From Mimachlamys varia (taxonomy: Eukaryota > Mollusca > Bivalvia > Pectinida > Pectinidae): DNA of 64,000 nucleotides. Position 1 is the first letter of the stretch, and each line of letters starts with the position of its first letter. The notes beneath the pieces were generated by a model. The model was not told where the DNA came from and searched no databases. It saw nothing but the letters and a program-made list of their open reading frames with translations. The stretch is taken from assembly GCA_947623455.1 (NCBI GenBank), contig OX392533.1, positions 33,664,229 through 33,728,228 on the forward strand, given 5' to 3'. Both the position numbers and the translations under genes were made by a program. Of this stretch, positions 1-11,599 are shown piece after piece.

Positions 1-99
1 TTTTCAGTTGTTCATAGTGGATTACATGCATATCAAACTCCTTATCTTTCATGGCTTTTTCCGCTTCCAGGGTATAGTCAAACCAGCTTACTCTTAAAC
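1..99 (-). CDS. SULT-A exon 4, partial at window edge
   Basis: Encodes [16 protein letters not shown] and then MHVIHYEQLK, the sulfotransferase stretch ending in the Y-E-x-L-K motif. The homologous exon in SULT-C is 101 nt, so only the last two bases are outside the window. Confidence 0.85.
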
Positions 100-3000
100 C
101 TACGTAAATAAATAAAGTTAATGGTTCAAGTTCATTAATGTAGATTATGAGGTGTGGTATTAATATGCAAACTGTGTGGACGGAATAATCCATAGAATGC
201 TTATTCAATCTTGTAATGTTAGCTATATCTGTTACGTTATGTAGGCTTTACCTGAATTGCAATAAGACTAAACAAACTGATGAACCGAATATATATATAT
301 CTGTATAAGACTTTTGTCACCAGCCGAAATATATCTTAACTCCCAGGAGGCACACAAACGGTGCTGTCATTTAGACGCTCACAGCTAGTATTCAAAAACT
401 GTTACCACTGCCAACACATGTACTCATTTACAACAGCTGAATAGATTGGAGCAAACGAACTAAATATCTTCCTCATTGATACAGCACGTTGACGTGCCAT
501 GAATCGAACCCTCGACCCTTCGGTCACTAGTGCGGAGTTCTTCCACCAGATTACATGTACACAACGAATGTTAATTAGATATGGTGTCTATTTCACTCGA
601 GTTAGTTAAAGCTCGTGTCTTTTGTAACTTTTAAAAATTAACTAACGAGACTTAAAAAAATACCATATCAAACTTGCAAGAGTGGTGTGACCTTTTCTAT
701 AACAATTTCAGCCGAAAACAGCATCATTTCATAAAATATAAATGGAACAGCGGCAATATAAGCTTAAATTATCAGATCGTACTTTCCCGCCAAAGGATCA
801 CGACGTCAACAACAGGCAAGTGACGTTGCTCCGGTCAAAGTTCACCATGTCAGCCAATCAAAATTCGTTTAGTGTTTATTCCACGTGTGGTATAAACAGA
901 ATGTTATTCATCAGTCGTTATGATTATTTGATCCCCTGATGGTTGAATAGCACCCACCTATTGTTTTAGAATACTCTTAAACAGATACTCTGGCCAAATT
1001 CAAGAAACATCTGAAGACGTACCTTTTCACGATTACATATTAGGGTATCAACTTATATTAGACGACATGTTTATACTGACATTGTTTATCTAGTTCGTAT
1101 TTATATGCGCTTTAGAGTAATTTTACAAATTATACAGAGCTCAATATAAATGTTGTATAATATTATTATTATGGTACTGTTTTGGGTATAAAATGATTCA
1201 TTTTCTTATACATCTCTGCTTCATACCTAATTTGGAGAAACGCGTGAAGAAATCTTCAAATGTCCCCTCGAATGGCATCGTTTTAGCTTTCTGCAAAAAG
1301 TGAAACGCTGAAACCATAACATCCTTCGGGTTTCTCTGGACAAGAAGTACTTTGAGTTTTCTGTCCTTCACTTCAGGTGGCAGTAGCCTAAGAGGTAGAT
1401 GAGTATTAAGAATTCGTCGTGATGGAATATTATCAAATTCCTCTGGGTAATGAAACTCCATCATTGCAGTCTCTTTCGGCTGTGTTAGATAATCCAATTT
1501 CCCTGTTGCTAGCATGTTGGAGATTTCCCAAACCCAATGTGTACCTGAAAAGATGGAGTCATTTCATATATAATGAAACTAGTTGTAAAATAATGAAGGA
1601 ACAATGTAATACGTGAAATATGTTCATATCAACCAAGTCTTCGTAATCCCTTCATGAAAACCTACTCGACAGTCAAATATCTACATTTTCACATGCGTCT
1701 ATTTCGAGTTATTAAGTTGAAATGTCGAGTTATTATCTAAAGGTTTCGAGGTATTAAGTCGAAATTCCGAGTTATTATCTAGAAATTTCGACTTATTAAT
1801 TCGAAAATTCGAGATAATTTCGAGTTATAGAAAATGGTTTGGCAGCTTCCTTACGAGCCGGTGAAATGTGAAGTTTGTAAATGAAATACAGATTTTATTT
1901 TCAGACTAGTTACAATGCAGATACATGTAATTATTTGCACTCCATTACACAAGGATCTGACAACAATCCCAAAGGTCATGTTCTGTTGGCACTATTTGTA
2001 TCAGCCAACCAAATCAACGCTTCCAGAATATTGAATGTGAATATCTTTGCGGGCAAAAAAGCTTGCAATTTTAATTCTATCCGTGCGTTTAGCCATTTCG
2101 TCACAAACAACAAGTTTATTAATACTTTCGAAGAAAGTAAACAGATTTTTTAACATATATTTATCAATATTTTCATTTTAACAGAATATTAACATGATTA
2201 TTTAAAAGGCCTCGTAGTCATTAAAAGATTACAACACCGTGATATAGCATTGTTTTGATGGGAGTTTGTTGTCTCCCCATCATTCACAGATATTTCTCCT
2301 CTTTTACCTGTTCAAGATTTCTCTGTCGACCCCTAGGCTGTGACAGATTACACAAGCGTATAACAATGTAATGACGTCAAGACAACAATACCATCACGCC
2401 AAGTGACAATTCAATCATGTCACATCAGCATTGTGTTGCATTGATACTTTCAAAACGATGGTAGAAAAATCAAGCGTCTCCTACATGTAGCTTGACGACA
2501 AATATCAAACCCTCGGGCTGATATTCTTGACTGTCTATCCATCCAGACGACAAAGAATATTAACCCTTGGGTTGGGACTTGCTCTGTCCCTACCTTAAGG
2601 TAGGGGAATAATCTATGAATCTACACTAGATTAAAAAAAAACAGGTAACAACCGCAACATTCTTGGTTTCCCTGTGAATTATAACTACAAATGTACATTA
2701 TTAGAATGTAATAAACTTCGGATAGCTTCACTGATATCCATTTACGACGAAAACAAAATAAAAATAATATTTCGAAATAATGACAGAAGGAATGGACAAA
2801 CAAAACAATTGTAAAAGTAAATAAGATCAATTATGAAAGAAAGTAAATTAAAGAAATGTAATGTTTATATTACTTTTTTATTTAAAAATAATTAATTTTC
2901 TCAATCTATATTAACATTCTGAATGCTTCTTCTCTATATTAATATACCAACTGAAAACAACAAACACTAGACTATGAATACTGCATGAATACAGTATGAA

Positions 3001-5053
3001 TACATCCAATCACGTGAACTACTTATGACGTACTATATTGATCTTGTTCAATGCGTGTCTTGACGCTCCGCTTCGGATAACATGGCGAACGCCCCTGCGT
3101 CAAACGCTTAAATGACTACGGTTAATTATTGGCGAAAATTTGATTCAAATCAGAGCTAGTCTGTCAATGTCACTTAAAGGACGACACAAAAACAAATACA
3201 GTTAATTGCAACAAATTTTCAAGAAAAAGTAAATGGATTTTAACAATTGTTCTATGGTTAAAATTGTGAATATATGAATTGAACGGCGTTTTTTATTTAA
3301 TTTCCATGTCGGTATGAATGCAAACGGTTACAAACATATTGACCATGAAGCCTTGCAATATGGATGTGACAAATTGTCATTCAGACCGGCATGAAATTTA
3401 AAACAAAAACCGCCGTTCCATCCCTATATATCACACTCACCTGATCTGATGTATGCACAAAGAAAAACATCGTCATCTCGACATTTCATTGTGCGTATCT
3501 TCTTTAAATTATCCCTGATGTCTGGAGTGTGTCCGTTTTTGATCATAGGTATAGGGACCACCATACCTTCAACGTTGATAACCTCATTGATGTTACCTTT
3601 CCCATCCGGAATTCGGACAATCTCTTCCTCTTTGATTTCACCTTATCACGAGAAAATAAAACAATGAAAATAATAAAATTAAAAAATTAAAAAAAGGAAA
3701 TTGCAAAATCTTCCTGTTTTTAATTTTCAAATCTTATTTGAAAGTTGTTTTGGTAATTGGGACTAAATCAATCTAGCTTTCTCTATAATTTGTAATATGG
3801 TATAATTGTACATGGTGGAATGCCAATCAAGTATTATTTTTTCTATCACAGAACTGACCCGTTCAGTCATGTCATACGGCCATATCATAAAAATGGTATT
3901 ACACACGTGAAATAACACTATTGTAACGTCACAAGAAAATGACGTATTTATGACGTCACATGATTATCTTCGTAGTGACAATCGTACCGTCAAAGTAGAA
4001 ATTTGCCTTTCTTATAGACAATTAATTTGAGAGTTTTTGTGAATTTTCTCATAAATATACGTTATATGATAAATAGAATCTTACACTCGTGTCAATGGAA
4101 TACGGAATTCATTAAACTCGTTAGATGATTTAATATGCCACTCGCCTAAAGGCTCGTGGCATATTAAATTATCTAACTCGTTTAATAAATTCCATATTAC
4201 ATTGACACTCGTGTAAGATCCACTATATATTGAATGTTAATTGATCATTTTTTTTATATTCTCTATACATTCTGCAATAACAGAAGAAAAAAGCAAAGCC
4301 TGATCGGGTTTTGAACGCGGGACCTTCCGACCTCTAGACGGACGCGTATCTGTATCATATTAATTTACAAAAGCGAATGGCGGACATTTTGTATCAATTC
4401 TCAAACTTATTTTTCTCTACACTTATTTGTCAGGGCGCTACAATGAAGCCTTCTCTTTTCAACGTTATTTCCTTTGCTCACTTGGCGGTCGGATGGCGCA
4501 GTAAATAGAGTACTTGCCTTTCACCAAGGCGACCGGGGTTCCATTCGCCGATCGGACGTGATAAGGTATTGGGTCACCTGTCTGACCACGTGAGTTTTCT
4601 CCGGGTACTCCGGTTTCCTCACACAATAAGACCCCTCGCGCGCTAACATCCGGGCCAGCAAGAGTGATCAATATAAGTTGTATAATTTGTTTCATTTTTG
4701 TTGTAAACTATATAAAGTTTATATTTATTTACCCAGCGGCCGCGCTAAGGAGCTGCTGTCTTACTACAACTCAGCATAGATCCAATACTTGTACCTTGAT
4801 TGGTAAGATGGAGTTTATTAATTTTACTATTTTATTCTACAATGAAAACAGTAAAATTCGTATTTCACACGAAGTATTGTATTCGATACATTTACTATTG
4901 TTCTGTGTTCTTATCTTACAACGTGTAATAAAGGAGCCTCGAAGTTTTGGAAAAAAAAACTTATCTCAGAAAGCAGCCTACTTTAACCATATTAATCATT
5001 TTCTCACCTATCGTATATCTTGGTTTGACGTCTGCCATTTTTGTGAAGACTAC
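1..5053 (-). CDS. SULT-A: cytosolic sulfotransferase, 5' part (runs off left edge)
   Basis: PAPS-dependent sulfotransferase (SULT) family: transfers a sulfuryl group from PAPS to hydroxyl or amine acceptors in the cytosol. Coding pieces on the minus strand are 5038-5008, 3641-3441, 1544-1227 and 99-1, all with GT-AG borders and phases identical to the complete paralogue at 14.9-19.9 kb. Visible family motifs are SGTHWVWEI (PAPS loop), [11 protein letters not shown] with the catalytic His, and RNPKDVMVS (3'-phosphate binding). The PAPS loop reads AYIRSG where the family normally has YPKSG. The last residues of exon 4 and exons 5-6 lie beyond base 1. Exon 1 is preceded by an acceptor 15 nt before ATG, so the mRNA has an upstream leader exon. 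Substrate unknown. Family call is firm; the exact exon joins are inferred. Confidence 0.9.
478..548 (-). repeat. tRNA-like SINE fragment
   Basis: The minus strand carries a tRNA-like segment with B-box-like GGGTTCGATTC and an A-box-like stretch around 'tctggtggaag'. No cloverleaf can be drawn, so it is taken as a SINE or other tRNA-derived repeat. Confidence 0.35.
545..935. repeat. Dispersed repeat with foldback start, copy 1
   Basis: Begins with an imperfect inverted repeat built on 'atttcactcgagttagtt' and 'ttaactaacgagact', followed by a GACGTCAAC-containing block. The same order of blocks occurs at 33.85-34.26 kb. The short ORF inside it has no support as a gene. Confidence 0.5.
960..1180 (+). 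mobile_element. 3' end of a CR1/RTE-like LINE
   Basis: A reading frame near 1000-1040 resembles the C-terminus of LINE ORF2 (FKKHLKTYLFT). It is followed by a 3' UTR ending in 'aatgttgtataatattattatta', the ATT-type tail of this LINE class. Sits in SULT-A intron 3, just 3' of that exon. Confidence 0.5.
1227..1544 (-). CDS. SULT-A exon 3 (sulfotransferase core)
   Basis: A 318-nt exon opening with THWVWEI and containing the catalytic His in [10 protein letters not shown] and the [18 protein letters not shown] segment. Acceptor tttcag|GT; donor ATTAG|GTATG. Confidence 0.92.
1690..1836. repeat. 21-bp minisatellite
   Basis: About six tandem units of 21 bp built on 'tcgagttattaagttgaaat' and 'tcgagttattatctaaaggt', which alternate as a 42-bp dimer. 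A short relative lies at 17787-17832. Confidence 0.7.
3441..3641 (-). CDS. SULT-A exon 2
   Basis: A 201-nt exon (phase 1 to phase 1) encoding the N-terminal region from [16 protein letters not shown] to the PAPS-loop start AYIRSG. Its length equals exon 2 of SULT-C, and most residues match. Confidence 0.88.
4077..4220. mobile_element. Foldback MITE-like element
   Basis: Near-perfect inverted repeat with ~65-bp arms: 'cttacactcgtgtcaatgg' at the left, its complement ending 'gacactcgtgtaag' at the right, and a short loop around 4149-4156. No coding content. Located between SULT-A exons 1 and 2. Confidence 0.65.
4262..4340 (-). repeat. tRNA-like repeat fragment
   Basis: 'gttttgaacgcgggacctt' read on the minus strand gives a B-box-like segment. 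The same block, extended on the left, recurs at 8925-9005, so this is a dispersed element rather than a tRNA gene. Confidence 0.35.
4485..4690 (+). mobile_element. tRNA-derived SINE
   Basis: tRNA-like head with A-box region GGATGGCGCAGTAAATAGAG and B box GGGGTTCCATTCGCC. The conserved body follows (gttttctccgggtactccgg, then tttcctcacac), with an AT-rich tail after 4665. Head, central domain and tail match the layout of molluscan SINEs. Confidence 0.7.
5008..5053 (-). CDS. SULT-A exon with ATG (residues 1-10)
   Basis: Acceptor tcaacag|GTAG, a 15-nt leader, then ATG at 5038 encoding MADVKPRYTI plus one base, then donor GATAG|GTGAG. Same size and phase as the SULT-B and SULT-C first coding exons. 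Confidence 0.85.
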
Positions 5054-6812
5054 CTGTTGACACAAAAATAATAAAAAAACATATGTAATAGGTAGACAAC
5101 AGTCAATTAACGATGGTTTATAATACGCCAATAAGAAAATAGGAACATATAATTTTAAATGGTATTTTCATTTCAAACAACATAAAGGATTAACAAACAA
5201 GATATGCAAATAAAATTGATATACAATCAATGGAATTAAATCTGCATTAATATAATGTACAATTAACATTAGATATTAAAGTTAGAGGATACATATTGTA
5301 TATAAACAATATAAAAATCTAACAAAAACTACAAGAATATGAAATAATATATTGCAAACGTATTTTTCTCTTACGACTGCTTGTGTAATTACTCCTTGTA
5401 AATAGCATTTGTTTGAACACATGCTTCTAAAATTAAACATGTGACTTTATTAAACGTTTAGAGACCAATTATTCAACGATTGAGAGAGAGCCTTTGAAAC
5501 GTAAATTTGAAAGAGAGACTTTGAAACGTAAACACTGTGTGTGTGAATAACCCGCTCACTAAGTAGGTGGGATTGATTTTGATCTGGAGGTATCTATGAC
5601 ATGAACAGTGTAATTATAACAGCTGTATGGAGCAATGTACTTCATATGTGGGCCCAGTTGTTCAAAAGGTTAATAGAATAGCTTTATCAGTGATTAGCGC
5701 AAATTTGAATCATCCTATAATTTTAATATTAAACCATATATTACGTTACAAATTTGCAGGTATCAACTATCCAACAGTGTCAATTAACATGCAAAATATT
5801 AAGATTTTACCTTGTATATTGACTTAATTATTAAAGTTTGAAAAAATGTCGTTAAATAGTGATTAGTGATTGTGTATATGTAATCAAGTGTGAGTATGAC
5901 GTTAATCCTACATATGTTTAAATACATGTATCTGAATGTAAATATATCCACAAGCAGAACAGGAAGTTACAATATAAACAAGGTCCGGGTAAGGAGAACG
6001 TGATACACATACGTGTATACACACCCACCCTCCCTCACACACACACACAATCACACGCATACATCAACCTACTCTCCCCATCACACATACACACACACCA
6101 TCACACATACCATCACACACATACCATCACACACACATACCCTTACACACACACACACACACACACCCATACCATCACACACCCATACCATCACACACAC
6201 ATGTGATTGGTCTTTAATACTTTTGTTACCGATACAGCCTGCCAAACAAAAACTGCCATGAACAATAACACTGCTGCGTCCTTCTAGTACCAATCGATGA
6301 TTCAAATTGGTCTAAATTAATGTTAATTAAATTATCAAATCATTTGAAATAAACAATGCGGTCATCTCTTGCATACAAACATGTTGTCAACAACGTCCTC
6401 AATATTCAACTGCGCTACAGGTTATCTTGCACAATTAGTTGAGTGTAGATGTGAAAAACTGTGTCATCGTTTGGAAGTTCTATATCCTGACATGACTTTC
6501 TTATAATGCATGATATGTCACCTTTATGCTACTATTGTTTCATCTTTTTCAATTAAACCCGATATTTGTTAAAACAAACTTTGTCAAAACTCTTATTTGA
6601 AGCCACCTCTTTATACGTTTATTATTTTACAAATTAGTGTGCCCAATTAAACAATGCTCATTGTAAGTATCTCTCTGATTAGCAATAAGTGATTTATTTT
6701 ATCTTTAAAGAGATTACAATATATACATTAACAAATCTGCTGAACCATCATTATGATTTTACACCAAGCTGTGAACTTTGTGTGTCACTGAGATGTAAGT
6801 TCGAGTTCTTAC
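5054..6812. other. SULT-A 5' intron
   Basis: Between the leader exon and the ATG exon. Contains no recognisable exon. Large parts (5360-5600, 5870-6000, 6340-6560) are alignable by eye with the SULT-B upstream region at 10.7-12.2 kb, so the duplication included this intron. Holds a (CA)n microsatellite. Confidence 0.5.
6003..6203. repeat. (CA)n-rich microsatellite
   Basis: Runs of 'cacacacaca' interrupted by 'tacc' and 'atcacac'. Overlapping ORFs on both strands here are low-complexity artefacts. Confidence 0.9.
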
Positions 6813-7010
6813 CTGAATGCCCTGTGCGTTGTGTCAGCTTGATTTCCAGGTGCCCGTGTGTTATACACAGTGTACTTAAACTGCGTCAACAGATAATATC
6901 ATGCTGGAGAAGTGTACCTGGTAGGGTTTGTTTGGCTTGCCCAAACAGTAGCTACAGGCACGGTGGATTACCGTGACTCTACCAATCGCTATTGGTCAAC
7001 TTAACTTCAT
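6813..7010 (-). promoter_or_regulatory. SULT-A non-coding leader exon and promoter region
   Basis: On the minus strand GGCATTCAG|GTAAGAAC at 6813-6805 is a perfect splice donor, conserved with 12609 and 20788. Upstream (6840-7010) are conserved blocks including a CCAAT motif. Inferred as the 3' end of a 5'UTR exon plus proximal promoter. The transcription start is not defined. Confidence 0.55.
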
Positions 7011-7254
7011 GATGCATAACTGATGAATTTACAATTTAATGCTTAAATGTATTTCAAATTGTGTTAATATACGACATTAAATAATCAGCTCTAAATTAGT
7101 ATATGGTCGAACAGTGCTGGAGATTGGGAATAAACAGCATTAAGATAAATATTTGTTGGTTGCTTATGCAATTTTAACACGAATAATAATTGTGAACATC
7201 TTTAGGACACCCGGCGAGTTTTTTTTTCATAGTATCAAAATATCGCATTGCAAA

Positions 7255-7915
7255 GTGTAATTAAAATCAAGAAATAGCTAGGCGTAAGCTAAAATCCAAA
7301 CTCAATATCTATCAACACTGGGCACGAATATGAATAAACGAAAGATTGACATGTCGACAATTGAACAAGTACTAGAGAATAAGGCAGGGTTTTCCTTACA
7401 CTTCTTCTTAATAAATGAACCCGGTAATAAAACTTACATCCGATTATGTGTAAATGCCACATACTCAAAGTGAGAATTAAGGTAATTTGTTTCAATCATA
7501 TTATCCTGGCATAAAATGAACATACAAATGTATTCAAAAACGCCCGCCTTCGTATCACATATGGATACAGAATATTTTCTCAAAGGGACCGAAATGGCGA
7601 TCAAAATAACTGCTCATAGTTTTCATCAACTTGCATCTCTCTAACTGTGCAGTTATTTTTTTCGTCATACTAGATATTCAGAGCAAGCCTTAGAATAAGG
7701 ATTAAAGTGCTACCTGTTAACACAATATGTGGGAGGTTAATATCAAGAAAGGGAAAGTTTACAATAGAAAAGTCGAACTCATCAAACTTATCGTGTTTGT
7801 CGTAGTCGAAGTAAGCAGATGATGTAGAATAGTATGTTGTTTCTTCAGTGTCAGGTTCACAAATGTTCTTTCGATCGACTAGGTCTGTAAATATTCTGAT
7901 ATTTATAGACAAGAA
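7255..7915 (-). mobile_element. Retroelement remnant (family R), degraded
   Basis: Around 7720-7800 the minus strand encodes FDFSIVNFPFLDINLP, matching the recurring RT-element segment also seen at 13.5 kb. 7255-7450 is the family's 3' tail. Many stops; no functional frame. Confidence 0.6.
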
Positions 7916-8179
7916 GTTGTCGGTATACCTTTAAAGTGAAAATAAAAGATTTTGCAATGTTTTTACTTATAAGATCCTCAATTAATTCAGGCTCGTATGA
8001 AAAGCGTTAATTAAGAGTTGAGCACAGTTTGATCCATTAGAAATATATAGGAATGCAAACACGCAGTCCCCCATCTCAAAGCTCAAAAAATATATTGTGA
8101 GTTTGGAATGTTTTCCTTAAATCATATTTTCCCCATATTTTATCGATTTGAGTTCGAAGATGATTATGTTGACGCCTCT

Positions 8180-8470
8180 GTATTCGTTTATGGGACCACG
8201 GACCTTGTGTACATCAGAACATAAAACCCCTTGTCAGATGTGGTTCATATTTACGCCATAGTATCATACACTCAAGGTTTACACTTGATTTGATTTGAGT
8301 GGTCATCGGTCAAGGTTAAAGGTCAAAGGTTACCGTTGACCGCTTTGGGGAAAAAGCTTGTGTACAGGATATCTCGTGAACGCCTACAATATTTAATTCG
8401 TATTCACACCAAATAATCACATGTTAATGTTCTACCCCTGATTAGATTTTGGTGGGCATCTGTCAATGTT
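8180..8470. repeat. Dispersed AGGTCA-rich repeat
   Basis: 'ggtcaaggttaaaggtcaaa' and flanking sequence have the look of an interspersed repeat. No coding content. Only one copy is in this window, so the call rests on general resemblance. Confidence 0.3.
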
Positions 8471-8477
8471 AATGTTC

Positions 8478-8872
8478 AAAGATGACGTAACACACACATA
8501 AGCTGCACCTTTCAAACTTTGTAATAGATACAGTATACCGAAAAATGAATTAAACTGCATCATACAGCTGTTTCGTCCTCTTAGGACTCTTCAGTGATGC
8601 TAGGGGCCAAAAGGTGGGAATCCAAAATGTCTAAGCAAAGGTAAAAACAGAAGGGTCGGGTGCGTAAAACCCCTTTAATTGATGGATTTTGAAGTAAAAT
8701 TAAACTTATTTTGTATAATTTTAAATCGTGTACTACAACAATGTGTATATTATGTACCGTGGCTCTACTCAAATGTGATACATGTGGCTCCAGCAATCCT
8801 CGGGGTCTAAAATTCCACCAGCAGAGTCTGCAACCCCCTATCATGAAATTAAAGATGACGTGACACACAGTG
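8478..8872 (-). mobile_element. Hammerhead retrozyme copy 1
   Basis: One unit of ~373 bp plus a short overlap: 'aaagatgacgt' starts the copy at 8478 and recurs at 8851, as expected of DNA made from a circular or tandem template. Contains an intact type I hammerhead on the minus strand (8557-8600). No ORF; non-autonomous. Confidence 0.8.
8557..8600 (-). ncRNA. Type I hammerhead ribozyme, intact
   Basis: Minus strand reads stem I GCATCA, core CTGAAGA, stem II GTCCTAAGAGGAC, core GAAAC, minimal stem III with loop AGCT, GTA cleavage triplet, then TGATGC closing stem I (6 perfect pairs). All conserved core positions (C3 U4 G5 A6 G8 A9, G12 A13 A14) are present. Cleavage is predicted after GTA. 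The 8-nt ACAGCTGT is self-complementary. Confidence 0.88.
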
Positions 8873-8924
8873 TAATTCTTTTGTGTTCCGAAAGTTTATT
8901 GATCACTTTTTGTTTTCATTAGGG

Positions 8925-9010
8925 TGTTACGTTCTGTAACAGCAGAGGAAAAATGCATAGACATACCGGGTTTCGAACGCGAGACCTTCCGACCTCTAAA
9001 TGGAATCCTA
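8925..9010 (-). repeat. tRNA-like repeat fragment
   Basis: 'accgggtttcgaacgcgag' gives a B-box-like GGTTTCGAACGC region in reverse. Shares about 75 bp with 4262-4340. Confidence 0.35.
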
Positions 9011-10338
9011 ACCAAATGGACCTATCAATTCCTCGTCCTTTTACATTACAAACGAAAAAATGCAATAGCGTTCAGACAAACAGGACCAGAATGAAATAAA
9101 ATCAAAAGGGCAATTCGATTGATGCTTTAAGCGTGAATATTTTATCAAACGTCATTGTCTAAAGAAATATTCGTAAAAAGCGCTGTAAATATGTATACAT
9201 CATAAATGATACATTAATGGCAACAAGGCAATTGCGAAATGCTTTCATGTAAATTAAATCCAATTATGCCCACTACGTTATCTCGTGTTTTATTGTCAAC
9301 AAGTCATTTGTATAAGATTTTTGTGTCCAGCATTTTCCTGTTATCTTATTTTTATTACTTGTATGTCACAGCTCTACAATGCATCATGTCCAAGTTAGGC
9401 AAGTACATCTAGCACAAGAGCAAATATTTGTACCTCGATATAAGAAAAATAAAGGTAAAATTGATTTCTCCTACACTGAAAAAACTGAAAAGTAATTTAT
9501 TCGATTACTTCATAATAGTTTTACGTTCTTATTATACCCCAATGAGCCTCGGAGGATTAAAGAGCATATCTTAGACAGCAGGAATATTACGACACTTCCA
9601 TGCGATGATTCGTTTTATAGAGTATTGCTAAAAATAATCAGTAAGATAAAAATTATACTGGGCCTTCATCCTTGTCCATGTTAACATTTGCATCTATTGT
9701 TATTTGAAATATTTAACACACGGGTACTATGGTTACTGCCATTAACATATGTATATGTATCGCCAGTAACAATCATATATAGCTAATAATGTTCTTTTGA
9801 ACAGGTTATTGCACTTAAATATAATCTGATCAGTTTGATAACTTTCAGCAAGTATAACATGATAATCATAAATATACTATTTGCTGTTTAATATTCTCCG
9901 ATTAAAGACCAGTATGACAATATTCAGTATGCAGGTTGATGTTCCAATTTTATTTCATACTTTCAATGGATAGCTGGCATGTCTTTATTATGAAGCCAGT
10001 TATTTAAATTTCAAAGAGCATCAATCACTCTTGATTGCCCGGAATTTAGTTTACGTGGGGTGTTATTGTTGGGGAAACCGGATGCCTGTAGCTAGTGACC
10101 TTACACCTTTTCACCTCTGAACAGGGAAACGAAACCAGGCTGCCTTGATGAAACTTTCAAAGGCAAGTGTGCTTATGTTTCCACTGCACCACTCTATTTT
10201 AACTGCTAACGGGAAATAATCTGGACTTTTCTATATTTCCTTTATTTTATGATTAATCTATCTCTAAATAAACATTTATTTAAATAACGAAGGTTACAAA
10301 ATTATTTTTATAATCAGTTTTATTAATCATTTTCTCAC
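9010..10338. other. Non-coding spacer
   Basis: AT-rich sequence with no exon, clear repeat or RNA gene. It would contain exons 2-6 of SULT-B if that copy were complete; none is visible. Confidence 0.5.
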
Positions 10339-10384
10339 CTATCTTATATCTTGGTTTCACGTCTGCCATTTGTGCGAAGATTGT
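10339..10384 (-). pseudogene. SULT-B: orphan first coding exon of a sulfotransferase
   Basis: Third copy of the SULT first coding exon: acceptor tcaacag, a 15-nt leader, ATG at 10369, ten codons MADVKPRYKI plus one base, donor GATAG|GTGAG. No exon 2-6 sequence is visible between 10.3 and 5.1 kb. The splice sites are intact and the phase fits SULT-A exon 2 at 3641, so this may be an alternative first exon of SULT-A rather than dead sequence. Closest to SULT-A by residues (MADVKPRY shared). Confidence 0.75.
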
Positions 10385-10605
10385 CTGTTGACAAAAGCTT
10401 AAATGATGTCAAACATATGCAATAACCAAAAACAAAGACGGTTAAGAATAATTACATTCGCATGTTACCAGAAATATTAAATTCTTAAACAACCAACACT
10501 ACTACATCTCAATGAATACAGTATACGATTGACATGTATTTTAATTAGAGGACATATAAACAGTATACAATATGAACTAAAATTATGCAAAACATAAACA
10601 TTTTT

Positions 10606-10668
10606 CGGCATACTGTATCTATTACTAAATTTAAGAGGTGCAGCATATGTGTGTGTTACGTCATCTTT
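10606..10668 (+). repeat. Retrozyme fragment, reverse orientation, no ribozyme
   Basis: Reverse complement of the retrozyme segment 'gacgtaacacacacatatgc' through 'gatacagtatgcc'. About 60 bp only; the hammerhead part is absent. Confidence 0.7.
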
Positions 10669-10859
10669 CTCTAAACGGCTTCTAGGGTAATAACCCCTTG
10701 TAAATAACATTTCTTTCATAACATACTTCTTAATTTGAACATGTGAATTTATTAAACGTTTAGGGAATAATTCTTCAATGCCCGAGAAAGAGAATTTGTA
10801 ATATAAATATTAAGTGTTTGAATAAGACGCCCACCTGGTAGGTAGACTTTTAATGTCGC

Positions 10860-11310
10860 AGTTGATTTGATATTCTACGGCTTGCTCTAGGTATCGTGAT
10901 TTCCATGATGGTTGTCGACTGCTGACAAACAAACTAACTACACAAGCATTCGAGAGATGCAGGTTGATCAGAACTATGGCCAAGTTTTATGGTCGCCATT
11001 TTGTCTCATTGAGAAATATTCGGCATCTTTAAGTGATATGACGTTTTTGAGTGTTCATTAGTGTGTTTACTTGTTGTGATTGACAATGATACTCGGTTCC
11101 CATTTTTAGAACTTGATGTTTACTTGGATGTCGCCATCATTTACATGGCTGGGTGTCGTCGATGAAGCAGAAGACGCTTACTCTAGCGGAACACCTGGTC
11201 TTATTCTCTTGTACTTGTACAAGGGTCTCCATGTTAATCTTTCTTTGATCATATTTTACCCCTGGTTTAATTTAATTGATTTTGAGTTCGGATTATGATT
11301 TTAGTAACGC
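10860..11310 (+). mobile_element. Retroelement remnant (family R)
   Basis: Contains the KFYGRHF-like segment and the tail 'gaagacgcttactctagcgg' through 'gagttcggattatgatttt'. Frames are broken. Confidence 0.6.
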
Positions 11311-11599
11311 TTTGGTATTCTCTAATTTATTTTTATCTGGATGTATCTAAAATCTGATCAGTGTACACTATGTCTATATGTAACAGCAGTATATGGAGCA
11401 ATGCATTTAATATTTGAAAAGTATTTCTGTCACAACATTGTGCAGATGTAATCAACTGTGGATATGAAGTTCATCCTACATATGTTTAAATATGTGCATT
11501 AAAAGACAGCCACAAGTACAGAAATACGTCACAATATGGTCCGTATGTGGTGAACGTAAAACACTCACAGACGTGAATGCACATCCACAATTTTAAATC

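Noticed and set aside
742..939. 65-codon ORF
   Set aside because: Lies inside a dispersed repeat that recurs at 34.1 kb with a different frame.
1881..2153. 90-codon ORF in SULT-A intron
   Set aside because: No family resemblance; AT-rich chance frame.
6000..6305. Overlapping His/Thr- and Val/Cys-rich ORFs
   Set aside because: Artefacts of the (CA)n tract on both strands.
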